Below, in pieces: positions 37,245 through 46,159 of a stretch of 64,000 nucleotides of DNA. Position numbers and translations under genes: made by a program. The notes beneath the pieces are model-generated. The model ran no database searches, was not told the DNA's origin, and saw only the letters and a list, made by a program, of their open reading frames with translations. Each line of letters begins with the position of its first letter. The stretch's first letter is position 1. This DNA comes from Mycobacterium sp. PO1 (GTDB lineage Bacteria > Actinomycetota > Actinomycetes > Mycobacteriales > Mycobacteriaceae), in NCBI RefSeq assembly GCF_017312405.1, contig NZ_BLTG01000018.1:124001-188000 (forward strand), given 5' to 3'.

Positions 37245-37970
37245 GTGACTGACCATCGGCCCGAGACCTCGCCGCCGATCGAGGCGGTGCTGTTCGACTT
37301 CTCCGGCACGCTGTTCCGGCTCGAGGAGGACGACAGCTGGTTCGCCGGGATGGAGCTCGACAGCAGCCTCAGCCCGGCGCAGAGCCGCGAGGTCGACGGA
37401 CACGTGCAGGCCGAGCTGATGCGCCGGCTCACCGCGCCCACCGGCCGGTCGGTGTCGATGACGCCCGAGGCGCTCGAGGCCTGGATCAACCGGGATCTCG
37501 CGCCGCACCTGCACCGGGAGGCGTATCTGCACGTGCTGCGCGAATCCGGGCTGGCCCATCACCACGCGGAGGCGCTCTATGCGCACGTGATCGACCCGTC
37601 CTGCTGGACGCCCTACCCGGATACCGCGCCCGCGCTGGCCGGACTGCGACGGCGCGGCGTCAAGACCGCCGTGGTGTCGAACATCGCCTTCGATCTGCGG
37701 CCGGCGTTCGACCCGCTGGACGGCGGCGTCGACGAGTTCGTGCTGTCATTCGAGGTCGGTGCCGTCAAACCGGACCCGGTGATCTTCCAGACCGCCCTCG
37801 ACCGGCTCGGGGTCACCGCCGATCGTGCCCTGATGGTCGGTGACAGTGACGAAGCCGACGGCGGGGCCCGCGCGCTGGGGTGCCGCTTCGCGTTGGTCGA
37901 CCCGCTGCCCACCCGGGAGCGGCGCGACGGGCTGATCGCCGCGCTGTGGGCCCACGGCCTGCAGGTGTGA
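37245..37970 (+). CDS. HAD-superfamily hydrolase with Ser in motif I
   Basis: 241 residues. HAD motifs: motif I FDFSGTLF (nucleophile Asp kept; the usual second Asp is Ser), motif II VVSNIA, motif III Lys in VKPDP, motif IV MVGDSDEADGGA. Cap domain of mostly helices between motifs I and II. A phosphatase-like or dehalogenase-like hydrolase; losing the second Asp often goes with altered chemistry. GTG start at 37245 after GGAGG. Confidence 0.85.
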   Translation: MTDHRPETSPPIEAVLFDFSGTLFRLEEDDSWFAGMELDSSLSPAQSREVDGHVQAELMRRLTAPTGRSVSMTPEALEAWINRDLAPHLHREAYLHVLRESGLAHHHAEALYAHVIDPSCWTPYPDTAPALAGLRRRGVKTAVVSNIAFDLRPAFDPLDGGVDEFVLSFEVGAVKPDPVIFQTALDRLGVTADRALMVGDSDEADGGARALGCRFALVDPLPTRERRDGLIAALWAHGLQV

Positions 37971-37988
37971 GCGCGTAGGTTCTGCGGT

Positions 37989-38429
37989 ATGGCCGACCCG
38001 AAGCCGCCGTGGTGGCTCAAACCGATGAACAAGGTGCTGATGGCCGCGACCCGGCTCGGCCTGATCACGGACGGGCCGATGGTGCTCACGGTCACCGGCC
38101 GCAAGTCCGGGCAACCACGGTCGACACCGATCACGCCGTTCGAGGTCGACGGACACCGCTACGTCGTCGGCGGCTTTCCCGGCGCGGACTGGGTGCGCAA
38201 CGCCCAGGCCAACCCCGACGCCGTCCTCGTGCGCGGCAAGGTGCGTCAGCCGGTGCGCATGGTCGAGCTCAGCGCCGAGCAGGCCCGTCCGCTGCTGCGG
38301 CAGTTCCCGGTCCTGGTCCCCACCGGGGTCGGGTTCATGAAGAACGCCGGACTGGTGACCGGGCCGAACCCCGACGAGTTCGAGGCGCTGGCCGGGCGCT
38401 GCTCGGTGTTCCGCTTCGATAACGTTTGA
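37989..38429 (+). CDS. Deazaflavin (F420)-dependent nitroreductase family protein
   Basis: 146 residues. GPMVLTVTGRKSGQPRSTPITPFEVDGHRYVVGGFPGADWVRN is the F420-binding split-barrel signature of the DDN/FDOR-A family, with a basic amphipathic N-terminus (PWWLKPMNK) that often contacts the membrane. F420H2-dependent quinone reductases of this family act on menaquinone, so its position directly before menB is suggestive. ATG start at 37989. Confidence 0.9.
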   Translation: MADPKPPWWLKPMNKVLMAATRLGLITDGPMVLTVTGRKSGQPRSTPITPFEVDGHRYVVGGFPGADWVRNAQANPDAVLVRGKVRQPVRMVELSAEQARPLLRQFPVLVPTGVGFMKNAGLVTGPNPDEFEALAGRCSVFRFDNV

Positions 38430-38433
38430 CCCC

Positions 38434-39366
38434 GTGACCGAGTCAGCGCACCCCATGAGCAACCCGTTCGACGCGGCCCGGTGGGAACCGGTCGCCGGTT
38501 TCGACGACCTGACCGACATCACCTACCACCGCCAGGTCGCCGACGGGACGCGACAGCCGACGGTGCGGGTGGCCTTCGACCGACCCGAGGTGCGTAACGC
38601 GTTTCGCCCGCACACCGTCGACGAGCTCTACCGGGTGCTCGACAACGCCCGGATGTCGTCCGACGTCGGGGTGGTGCTGCTGACCGGCAACGGGCCGTCC
38701 CCGAAGGACGGTGGCTGGGCGTTCTGCTCGGGTGGCGACCAACGCATCCGCGGCCGGTCGGGCTACCAGTACGCCTCCGGGGACACCGCCGAGACCGTGG
38801 ACCCCGCGCGGGCCGGGCGGCTGCACATCCTGGAGGTCCAGCGCCTGATCCGGTTCATGCCCAAGCCGGTCATCTGCCTGGTGAACGGCTGGGCCGCCGG
38901 TGGGGGGCATTCGTTGCACGTGGTGTGCGACCTGACGCTGGCCTCGCGCGAGCATGCCCGGTTCAAACAGACCGACGCCGACGTGGGCAGCTTCGACGGC
39001 GGCTACGGCAGCGCCTACCTGGCCCGCCAGACGGGGCAGAAGTTCTCCCGGGAGATCTTCTTCCTGGGCCGCGCCTACACCGCCGAGCAGATGCACGCGA
39101 TGGGCGCGGTGAACGAGGTGGTCGAGCACGCCGAGCTGGAAAACGTTGCGCTGCAGTGGGCGGCGGAGATCAACGGTAAGTCCCCACAGGCGATCCGGAT
39201 GCTCAAGTACGCGTTCAACCTGCTCGACGACGGTCTGGTCGGCCAGCAGATGTTCGCCGGCGAGGCCACCCGGCTGGCCTACATGACCGACGAGGCGGTC
39301 GAGGGACGCGACGCGTTCCTGGAGAAGCGCGACCCCGACTGGACCCCGTTCCCCCGCTACTTCTGA
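38434..39366 (+). CDS. menB: 1,4-Dihydroxy-2-naphthoyl-CoA synthase MenB
   Basis: 310 residues, crotonase fold. Seen: FDRPEVRNAFRP, oxyanion loop FCSGGDQRIRG, NGWAAGGGHSLHVVCDLTLAS, catalytic Asp in DADVGSFDGGYGSAY, and the C-terminal RDPDWTPFPRYF-like tail (KRDPDWTPFPRYF). Cyclises o-succinylbenzoyl-CoA to DHNA-CoA. GTG at 38434, 4 nt after the previous stop. Length equals Rv0548c (about 314). Confidence 0.97.
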   Translation: MTESAHPMSNPFDAARWEPVAGFDDLTDITYHRQVADGTRQPTVRVAFDRPEVRNAFRPHTVDELYRVLDNARMSSDVGVVLLTGNGPSPKDGGWAFCSGGDQRIRGRSGYQYASGDTAETVDPARAGRLHILEVQRLIRFMPKPVICLVNGWAAGGGHSLHVVCDLTLASREHARFKQTDADVGSFDGGYGSAYLARQTGQKFSREIFFLGRAYTAEQMHAMGAVNEVVEHAELENVALQWAAEINGKSPQAIRMLKYAFNLLDDGLVGQQMFAGEATRLAYMTDEAVEGRDAFLEKRDPDWTPFPRYF

Positions 39367-39368
39367 GC

Positions 39369-39417
39369 GAATCCGGCGCGTTCGGCGACACCGAGCGTCG
39401 CCAAACGCGCCCGATTC
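39369..39417. terminator. 21-bp stem hairpin after menB
   Basis: Arms 39369-39389 and 39397-39417 pair with two mismatches around a 7-nt loop, starting 2 nt after the menB stop. No U tract; the next gene starts 15 nt later in the same direction, so it may attenuate rather than stop transcription. Confidence 0.7.
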
Positions 39418-39432
39418 ACGAGAGGACGTGAT

Positions 39433-40320
39433 GTGACGAGCAGAAACCCGCTGCGGCGGCTGGCCGAGCAGGTCGTGCTGACCGGTATGCGGCCACCGAT
39501 CCTTCCGACGCTGCTGCAGTATCGGCCCAACCGCGAGGTCGTGGACCTGACCGGCAAGCGGGTGCTGATCACCGGCGCGTCGTCGGGCATCGGCGAGGCC
39601 GCCGCCGAGCAACTGGCCCGCCGCGGCGCGGTGGTCGTCGTGGTCGCGCGGCGCAGCGACCTCCTCGAGGGCGTCGTCGAGCGCATCCGCGCCGGCGGCG
39701 GCCAGGCCAGCGCGCACGTCTGCGACCTGGCCGACATGGCGGCCATCGACGGGCTCGTTGCCGAGGTCGAGGCCGAACTCGGCGGCATCGACATCCTGGT
39801 CAACAACGCCGGACGCTCCATTCGGCGCCCGCTGGCCGAGTCGCTGGAGCGCTGGCACGACGTCGAGCGCACGATCGCACTGAACTACTACGGGCCGCTG
39901 CGGTTGATCCGCGGCCTGTGCCCGGGGATGCGCGAACGCGGCGACGGGCACGTCATCAACGTCGCGACATGGGGCGTCAAAACCGAATCGCCGCCGCTGT
40001 TCGGGGTGTACAACGCCTCCAAGGCCGCGCTGTCGTCGGTCAGCCGCATCATCGAAACCGAGTGGGGCGACGACGGCGTGCATTCCACGACGCTGTACTA
40101 CCCGCTGGTCAAAACCCCGATGATCGCCCCGACGCGGGCCTACGACGGACTGCCGGGGCTGTCAGCGGACGAAGCCGCCGGGTGGATCGTCACCGCCGCC
40201 CGGCACCGCCCCGTCAGCATCGCGCCCCGCGTCGCGGTCACCGCCGCCGCGGTCAACAGCGTGGCGCCGGCGGTCGTCGACACGCTGATGAAGCGGCAGC
40301 GCATGCAGCCCAAGAGCTGA
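39433..40320 (+). CDS. Short-chain dehydrogenase/reductase (Rv0547c-like)
   Basis: 295 residues. Cofactor loop TGASSGIGEA (about 47-56), NNAGRS, and catalytic VYNASK (Tyr-x-x-x-Lys). The extra N-terminal about 40 residues (RLAEQVVLTGMRPPILPTLL) is hydrophobic and conserved in mycobacterial Rv0547c-type proteins. GTG start preceded by AGAGGA. Substrate unknown; next to menB in M. tuberculosis too. Confidence 0.9.
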   Translation: MTSRNPLRRLAEQVVLTGMRPPILPTLLQYRPNREVVDLTGKRVLITGASSGIGEAAAEQLARRGAVVVVVARRSDLLEGVVERIRAGGGQASAHVCDLADMAAIDGLVAEVEAELGGIDILVNNAGRSIRRPLAESLERWHDVERTIALNYYGPLRLIRGLCPGMRERGDGHVINVATWGVKTESPPLFGVYNASKAALSSVSRIIETEWGDDGVHSTTLYYPLVKTPMIAPTRAYDGLPGLSADEAAGWIVTAARHRPVSIAPRVAVTAAAVNSVAPAVVDTLMKRQRMQPKS

Positions 40321-40325
40321 GCGGC

Positions 40326-41861
40326 ATGGGTATCACGACGCTCGCCGACGTGGTTCGCGTCCACGGCCGCGACCGGCCGGACGCGCCCGCGTTGATCGTC
40401 GGCGACCACACCATCACCTTCGGCGAGCTCGACCAGCGGTCCAGCCGGGTGGCACAGGCGTTGGCCGCGGCGGGCGTGGGGTCCGGTGACCGGGTCGCGT
40501 TCGTCGAGCGCAACGGCGCCGAGTTCTTCGACGTCGTGTTCGGGCTGGCCAAGCTCGGGGCCGTTGCGGTCCCGGTGAACTGGCGACTCGCCGCCCCCGA
40601 GATGCGCCAGATCATCGACGACGCGGGCGCGGCCCTGGTGATCGTCGGCGCCGACTTCGTCGGGCATCTGGAAGCCGTCGAAGACGGTCTGGAGGCCGGC
40701 GTCGTCGCGATCGGCGGGCACGACCGCTGGCCGTCCTTCGATTCGTGGGTGGCCGGCCACCCCGCCCGCGACCCCGGCGTGGTCACCGGGCCCGACGACC
40801 TGGTGTTCTTGATGTACACCTCCGGCACCACGGGCGCACCTAAAGGGGTGATGCTCGGCAACGCCAACTACCGCTGCAAATGCGCCGGGGTGGAGGGGCC
40901 GTGGCGGATGGACGCCGACGCGGTCACGCTGGCGGTGATGCCGCTGTTCCACATGGCCGGCTCGGGCTGGGCGCTGGCCGGGCTGTGGCACGGCGGCGCC
41001 GTCGTCGTGCTCCGCGACGTCGACCCCGCCGCGATCCTCGACTCGGTCGCGCGCCACGGCGTCACCAACCTGCTGCTGGTGCCGGCCGTCATCGCGTCGC
41101 TTCTCGAACGCGACGATCCGCCGCACACCAGCTTCGCCGACCTGCGGATCGTGGTCTACGGCGCCTCCCCGATCAGCGACGACGTGCTGCTGCGCGGCAT
41201 CGACCGCTTCGGCAGCGTGTTCGCCCAGGTGTACGGCATGACCGAGACGACCGGGTCGGTCACCCAGCTCGACGGCGCCGACCACGTCGCCCACCTGCTG
41301 CGCTCGTGCGGCAAGCCCTACCCCTGGGTGCAGATCCGCATCGTGGCCCCCGACGGCAGCGACGTCGCCCCGGGCGCCGTGGGCGAGGTGTGGACCCGCT
41401 CCGCGCAGAACATGCTCGGCTACTGGAACAACCCCGACGCCACCGCCGCCGCACTGCATCCCGACGGGTGGTTGCGCACCGGCGACGCCGGCTACCTCGC
41501 CGACGGCTACCTCTACCTGCACGACCGGCTCAAGGACATGATCGTCTCCGGTGGGGAGAACGTGTACCCCGCCGAGGTGGAGAACGTGTTGATGACCCAC
41601 CCCGGGGTCGCCGATGCCGCCGTCATCGGGGTGCCCGACGAGCGGTGGGGCGAGGCGGTCAAGGCGGTGATCGTGGCCAGCCCCGGTGCCGAGCTGAGCG
41701 CCGAGGACGTCATCGCCTACGCCCGCACCCGCCTGGGTGGATTCAAGCTGCCCAAGAGCGTCGACTTCGTCGCGGCGCTGCCCCGCAACCCGAGCGGCAA
41801 GCTGCTCAAACGCGCGATCCGCGAGCCGTACTGGGCGGGAACCGACCGCCGGATCGGTTGA
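40326..41861 (+). CDS. Fatty-acyl-CoA ligase (FadD family)
   Basis: 511 residues; AMP-forming synthetase. A3 YTSGTTGAPKG, A5 YGMTETTG, A7 GWLRTGDAG, A8 DRLKDMIVSGGENVYPAEVE, A10 Lys in PSGKLLKRAI. Starts 5 nt after the SDR, so co-transcribed. Together with the SDR and VOC gene it may form a small acid-activation module; substrate unknown. I do not recall a counterpart between Rv0547c and Rv0546c in M. tuberculosis, so it may be an insertion. Confidence 0.9.
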   Translation: MGITTLADVVRVHGRDRPDAPALIVGDHTITFGELDQRSSRVAQALAAAGVGSGDRVAFVERNGAEFFDVVFGLAKLGAVAVPVNWRLAAPEMRQIIDDAGAALVIVGADFVGHLEAVEDGLEAGVVAIGGHDRWPSFDSWVAGHPARDPGVVTGPDDLVFLMYTSGTTGAPKGVMLGNANYRCKCAGVEGPWRMDADAVTLAVMPLFHMAGSGWALAGLWHGGAVVVLRDVDPAAILDSVARHGVTNLLLVPAVIASLLERDDPPHTSFADLRIVVYGASPISDDVLLRGIDRFGSVFAQVYGMTETTGSVTQLDGADHVAHLLRSCGKPYPWVQIRIVAPDGSDVAPGAVGEVWTRSAQNMLGYWNNPDATAAALHPDGWLRTGDAGYLADGYLYLHDRLKDMIVSGGENVYPAEVENVLMTHPGVADAAVIGVPDERWGEAVKAVIVASPGAELSAEDVIAYARTRLGGFKLPKSVDFVAALPRNPSGKLLKRAIREPYWAGTDRRIG

Positions 41862-41890
41862 CCCGCGCCGACCGTGATAGGAACGACGGC

Positions 41891-42277
41891 ATGGAGATTC
41901 TGGCCAGCCGGGTGTTGCTCCGGCCGGCCGACTACCAGAAGTCCCTGACGTTCTACCGGGACGCGCTGGGCCTGGCGATCGCCCGCGAATACGGCGGAGG
42001 CACGGTGTTCCATGCCGGGCAGTCGCTGATCGAACTGGCCGGACACGGCAGCCCCGCCGCCGGGACGCCACCGTTCCCCGGCGCCCTGTGGTTACAGGTG
42101 CGCGACCTCGCCGCCACCCAGGACGAGCTGCGCGACCGCGGTGTCGACATCGCCCGGGAAGCCCGTCGCGAACCCTGGGGGCTGCACGAGATGCACGTCA
42201 GCGACCCCGACGGCGTGACGTTGATCTTCGTGCAGGTCCCCGACGATCACCCGCTGCGCCGCGACACCCGCGGCTGA
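41891..42277 (+). CDS. VOC/glyoxalase family protein (Rv0546c-like)
   Basis: 128 residues, one vicinal-oxygen-chelate module pair: SRVLLRPADYQKSLTFYRDALGLAIAREYGGGTVF, and the C-terminal GLHEMHVSDPDGVTLIFVQVP. Potential metal ligands His/Glu in EMHVSDPDG. Could be a glyoxalase-like isomerase or lyase; substrate unknown. ATG at 41891. Convergent with DUF3349 (4-bp gap). Confidence 0.88.
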   Translation: MEILASRVLLRPADYQKSLTFYRDALGLAIAREYGGGTVFHAGQSLIELAGHGSPAAGTPPFPGALWLQVRDLAATQDELRDRGVDIAREARREPWGLHEMHVSDPDGVTLIFVQVPDDHPLRRDTRG

Positions 42278-42281
42278 CCGT

Positions 42282-42593
42282 TCAGCGCGCAGGCGCTGCG
42301 AGGGGCCAGCCGGCTGCCGACAGCCGGGTGGCGACCCGATCGATCTCCTCGCCCGTCAGCTCCGTCTCGGTCACCACGTGAATGGCCGCCCGGATCTCCG
42401 GCACCGACGCCGTTTCAGCGTCCCCGTCGGATCCGCTGCCGCGCAACACCATCTGCGCGATCGCCACCACCTCGTCCTCGGCCAGCGAGCGGGTCAGCAA
42501 CGCCAGCAGCGGGAAGTAGTCCTGCCGCGGGATGCCCTGCGGGTAGCCCTGAGCCAACAGGACCAGCACCCTGTCGATGACCTTCGAAGACAT
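42282..42593 (-). CDS. DUF3349 protein (Rv0543c-like)
   Basis: 103 residues, all-helical; the VIDRVLVLLAQGYPQGIPRQDYFPLLALL segment is diagnostic of DUF3349. Function unknown. In M. tuberculosis Rv0543c is followed by Rv0544c and pitA before Rv0546c (from memory); neither is present here. ATG at 42593, divergent from menE. Confidence 0.88.
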   Translation of the reverse strand: MSSKVIDRVLVLLAQGYPQGIPRQDYFPLLALLTRSLAEDEVVAIAQMVLRGSGSDGDAETASVPEIRAAIHVVTETELTGEEIDRVATRLSAAGWPLAAPAR

Positions 42594-42810
42594 AGCGTGT
42601 TGATTCTGACCCGGACGCACGAATTCCGCCAGACCTCCACCGCGGCGAAAACCGTTGCGACGAGGCACTTCACGTCGCAGGAGTGAGGTGTTCACCCGCC
42701 CGCCACCCGGCGGCAGGACCGCATTGGCCCGGCCTCCGTCCAGCCGGTTCGACTACCATCGGCCGCTGCGGAACCACCGGGTTCTGCGACGACGACAGGA
42801 GGGCACCACC

Positions 42811-43953
42811 ATCGCCATTCTGCGCCCCGTCGAGATCCGGTCAGGCGCCGCCGCCGCGGCGACGCTGAGCGTCGTCGACGACATCCTGTCCGGCGGTGCC
42901 GCGGTCCTGCCGGTGCCGGCCGACGACCCCGGCCAAAGCGCCGCGCTGACAACGGCGTTGCGCGCCGGCGACGAGATCGACGACGCCGTCGCGGTGGTGC
43001 TGTCCACGTCGGGGACCACCGGCACCCCCAAGGGCGCACAGCTGACGTCGTCGGCGTTGCACGCCAGCGCCACCGCCACCCACACCCGACTCGGCGGCGG
43101 CGGCCGCTGGCTACTCGCGCTGCCCGCCTACCACGTGGCCGGGTTCCAGGTGCTGGTCCGCAGCGTCATCGCGGGCACCGAACCGGTCGCCCTCGACCCG
43201 GCGTTCGACCCCGCCGAGCTGCCCGGCGCCGTCGCGGCGCTGGGTTCGGGCCGCCGATACGCCTCGCTGGTGGCGGCCCAACTGGACAAGGCAGTGCGCG
43301 ACCGCCGGGCCGCCGAGGCGCTCGCCGACCTCGATGCGGTGCTGATCGGCGGCGGACCGATGCCCGCGACGGTCGGCGAACGCGCGGCCGCCGCCGGTGT
43401 CCGCGTCATCCGGACCTACGGCATGAGCGAGACCGCCGGCGGATGCGTCTACGACGGGGTCGCGCTGCCCGGTGTGCAGGTGCGGGTGGATCCGCAGGCC
43501 CGCATCTGGCTGGGCGGCGCGACCGTGGCGGCCGGCTACCGCAACCCGGTCACGCCGGACCCGTTCGCCGAACCGGGCTGGTTCCGCACCGACGACGTCG
43601 GCGCCGTCGACGCCGCCGGCGTGCTCACCGTCGCCGGCCGCAGCGATGACGCGATCAGCACCGGTGGTCTGACGGTGCTGCCCGGCCTCGTCGAGACCGC
43701 GGTGCTGAGCCATCCGGCGGTGGCCGAGTGCGCGGTGTTCGGCGTGCCCGACGAGCGGCTCGGGCAGCGCGTGGTGGCCGCCGTGGTGCTCGAACCCGGC
43801 GCGGCCGTGACGCTCGACGAGCTGCGCACCCATGCCGCGCAGACCCTGGACCGCACCGCCGCCCCGCGCGAACTGCACGTGCTGGACGCGCTGCCGCGGC
43901 GCGGCATCGGCAAGGTGGACCGCCGCGCGCTGCGCCGGCTGGCCGAGGGATGA
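42811..43953 (+). CDS. menE: o-Succinylbenzoate-CoA ligase MenE
   Basis: About 380 residues, shorter than general acyl-CoA ligases as expected for actinobacterial MenE. VVLSTSGTTGTPKGAQL (A3), ALPAYHVAGFQVLV, TYGMSETAGGCVYDG (A5), GWFRTDDVG (A7), and catalytic Lys in IGKVDRRALRR (A10). No ATG/GTG/TTG sits at the natural N-terminus: a perfect AGGAGGG (42797-42803) is followed 7 nt later by ATC (42811), then ATT at 42817. A GTG at 42688 would add an Arg/Pro-rich 41-residue extension without family likeness. I placed the start at ATC 42811 provisionally. Confidence 0.9.
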   Translation: MAILRPVEIRSGAAAAATLSVVDDILSGGAAVLPVPADDPGQSAALTTALRAGDEIDDAVAVVLSTSGTTGTPKGAQLTSSALHASATATHTRLGGGGRWLLALPAYHVAGFQVLVRSVIAGTEPVALDPAFDPAELPGAVAALGSGRRYASLVAAQLDKAVRDRRAAEALADLDAVLIGGGPMPATVGERAAAAGVRVIRTYGMSETAGGCVYDGVALPGVQVRVDPQARIWLGGATVAAGYRNPVTPDPFAEPGWFRTDDVGAVDAAGVLTVAGRSDDAISTGGLTVLPGLVETAVLSHPAVAECAVFGVPDERLGQRVVAAVVLEPGAAVTLDELRTHAAQTLDRTAAPRELHVLDALPRRGIGKVDRRALRRLAEG

Positions 43954-43992
43954 AGGGCCCACAGATCACCCCGGCGGACGGATAATCGGGCG

Positions 43993-44607
43993 ATGAGCAA
44001 CGAGGTGACCACGGTCGACGAGCTGCGTGCCATCGTCGGGCACCCCGTGGAGGCGGTGGCCAAGAAGGTGACCGATCGGTTGTCGGGCGCGCACCGGCTG
44101 TGGCTGGCGCACTCGCCACTCGGGTTCGTCGCGACCACCGACGCGCAGGGCCGCGTCGACGTGTCCCCCAAAGGGGATCCGCCCGGCTTCGTGCACGTCC
44201 TCGACGACCTGACGATCGCCATCCCCGAGCGGCCGGGCAACAAGCGCGTCGACGGCTACCTCAACGTTCTGCAGCGCCCGCAGGTCGGGACGCTGTTCGT
44301 CATCCCCGGGCGCGGGGACACGCTGCGGATCAACGGCCGCGCCCGCATCCTGTCCGACGCCGACTACTTCGACGCGATGGTCGTGCAGGGCAAGCGCCCC
44401 ATCCTGGCGCTGGAGATCGCCGTCGAGGAGGTGTTCTTCCACTGCGCGAAGGCGTTTCTGCGGTCGGACGCCTGGGATCCGCAGCGCTGGGACCCGACCG
44501 CGGTGCCCAGCGTCGCGCAGATGGCCAAGGCGATGCGCACCGACATGAGCCTCGAGGAGCTCGAGCGCTACTTCAGCGAGGAGAACATGCGCTCGATGTT
44601 GTATTGA
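43993..44607 (+). CDS. Pyridoxamine 5'-phosphate oxidase-like (FMN-binding split barrel) protein
   Basis: 204 residues. LGFVATTDAQGRVDVSPKGDPPGFVHVLDD and RPGNKRVDGYLNVL are typical of the COG3576-type PPOX family, which bind FMN or F420. Role unknown. ATG at 43993. The 3' end, including its stop TGA, is the first unit of a 24-bp tandem repeat. Confidence 0.88.
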   Translation: MSNEVTTVDELRAIVGHPVEAVAKKVTDRLSGAHRLWLAHSPLGFVATTDAQGRVDVSPKGDPPGFVHVLDDLTIAIPERPGNKRVDGYLNVLQRPQVGTLFVIPGRGDTLRINGRARILSDADYFDAMVVQGKRPILALEIAVEEVFFHCAKAFLRSDAWDPQRWDPTAVPSVAQMAKAMRTDMSLEELERYFSEENMRSMLY

Positions 44608-44662
44608 GCGCCCGCGCTCGTGCTGTACTGAGCGCCCGCGCTCGTGCTGTATCGAACGCCCG
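44600..44662. repeat. 24-bp tandem repeat at the PPOX gene 3' end
   Basis: Units 44600-44623, 44624-44647 and a partial 44648-44662, each starting TGTAYTGAGCG; the first contains the real stop codon. Each unit holds a GAGCG/CGCTC mini-hairpin. The rest of the gap to 44800 shows nothing further. Confidence 0.9.
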
Positions 44663-44800
44663 ACCGTTACCGATGTCTGACCTGCCGGCGGCGCGCACAG
44701 GCTGGTCAGAACCCTGCGAGGGCACCGGCGAACGCGCGTGAATGCGCAGAATCGGACGGCCTGTCGCGGGCGGACACGCGCGCTCGGCCAAGATGGTGGG

Positions 44801-46156
44801 GTGCGAATCGGTCGCAGAGAGGCGGTGGCGGTCAGTGCCGCCGTGGTGCTCGTCGTGGCAGCGTTCGTCGTGCCGCGTCTCGACCTGGGCATCGTCACCC
44901 CGCTGATCAACGCTTCCCCCCAACGTTTCCGCAGCTTCGCCGACACCGCGCCGATCTTCGGCTGGTGGAACGCGCACGTCGGGCCCGGCACCGTCCCGGC
45001 GATCGCCATCGGCGTCGCCGCGGTGTTGTGGGGCCCGACGCTGGCCCGGCGGCTGCCCTGGCGGGCGCTGCCGTGGGTGGCGTGGGCGACGTCCTGCGCA
45101 TGGGCGTTCAGCCTGGCGATGATCGACGGCTGGCAGCGCGGCTTCGCCGGCCGCCTCGAAGCCCGCCACGAGTATCTGCGCCAGGTGCCGTCGGTCACCG
45201 ACGTCGGCGAGGCGGTCCGCACGTTCGCCGACCGGATCATCGACTACCAACCGGACTCATGGATCACCCACGTCTCCGGGCACCCGCCGGGGGCGCTGCT
45301 GACCTTCGTGTGGCTCGACCGGATCGGGTTGAGCGGCGGCGCCTGGGCCGGGCTGCTGTGCCTGCTGGTCGGATCCAGCATCGCCGCGGCGATCGTCGTC
45401 ACCGTCCGCGCACTGGCCGACGAGGACGCCGCACGCACGGCCGCCCCGTTCGTCGCGGTGGCACCGTCGGCGATCTGGATCGCGGTGTCCGCCGACGGGT
45501 ACTTCGCCGGTGTCGCCGCGTGGGGGATCACGCTTCTGGCGCTGGCGGTGACCGCCCGGGTGCGGCTCCCGTGGCTGGCCGCGGTGGGTGCCGGGCTGCT
45601 GCTCAGCTGGGGCATCTTCCTCAACTACGGCCTGGGGCTGATCGCGCTGCCCGCCGTCGCCGTGCTCCTCAGCGCCGCAACCTGGCGGGCCGCCCTGACG
45701 GCGCTCGCGCCGGCAGTCCTGGCCGCGCTGGCCGTGGTCGGGGTGTTCGCGCTGGCGGGGTTCTGGTGGTTCGACGGGTATGTGCTGGTGCAGGAGCGTT
45801 ACTGGCAGGGGATCGCGAACGACCGGCCGTTCCAGTACTGGGGGTGGGCCAACCTCGCCTCGACGGTGTGTGCGATCGGGTTGGGCAGCGTCGCCGCACT
45901 GGCCCGCGCGTTCGACCTCGCGGCGGTCAAACGTCGCTCCGGGCTGCACCTGCTGGTGCTCGCCGCGCTGTTGGCGATCCTGTTCGCCGACCTGTCGCGG
46001 CTGAGCAAGGCCGAGACCGAACGGATCTGGTTGCCGTTCACGGTGTGGCTGGTGGCGGCAACGGCACTGCTGCCCCGGCCGTCGCTACGGTTCTGGCTGG
46101 CGCTCAACGTCATCGGTGCGCTGGCCCTGAACCACTTCATCCTGACCAACTGGTAG
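44801..46156 (+). CDS. Polytopic membrane protein (Rv0541c-like)
   Basis: 451 residues, about 11-12 membrane helices, GTG start at 44801 (a longer frame upstream looks non-coding). A conserved periplasmic-looking loop reads SWITHVSGHPPGALLTFVWLDRIGLSGG. This layout, with acidic/aromatic loops, is similar to GT-C glycosyltransferases, but a catalytic DxD was not found by eye. The length matches Rv0541c (about 449). Function unknown. Confidence 0.85.
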   Translation: MRIGRREAVAVSAAVVLVVAAFVVPRLDLGIVTPLINASPQRFRSFADTAPIFGWWNAHVGPGTVPAIAIGVAAVLWGPTLARRLPWRALPWVAWATSCAWAFSLAMIDGWQRGFAGRLEARHEYLRQVPSVTDVGEAVRTFADRIIDYQPDSWITHVSGHPPGALLTFVWLDRIGLSGGAWAGLLCLLVGSSIAAAIVVTVRALADEDAARTAAPFVAVAPSAIWIAVSADGYFAGVAAWGITLLALAVTARVRLPWLAAVGAGLLLSWGIFLNYGLGLIALPAVAVLLSAATWRAALTALAPAVLAALAVVGVFALAGFWWFDGYVLVQERYWQGIANDRPFQYWGWANLASTVCAIGLGSVAALARAFDLAAVKRRSGLHLLVLAALLAILFADLSRLSKAETERIWLPFTVWLVAATALLPRPSLRFWLALNVIGALALNHFILTNW

Positions 46157-46159
46157 CGG

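Noticed and set aside
42655..42810. N-terminal extension of menE from the GTG at 42688
   Set aside because: Arg/Pro-rich, without family likeness, and the strong Shine-Dalgarno lies downstream of it.
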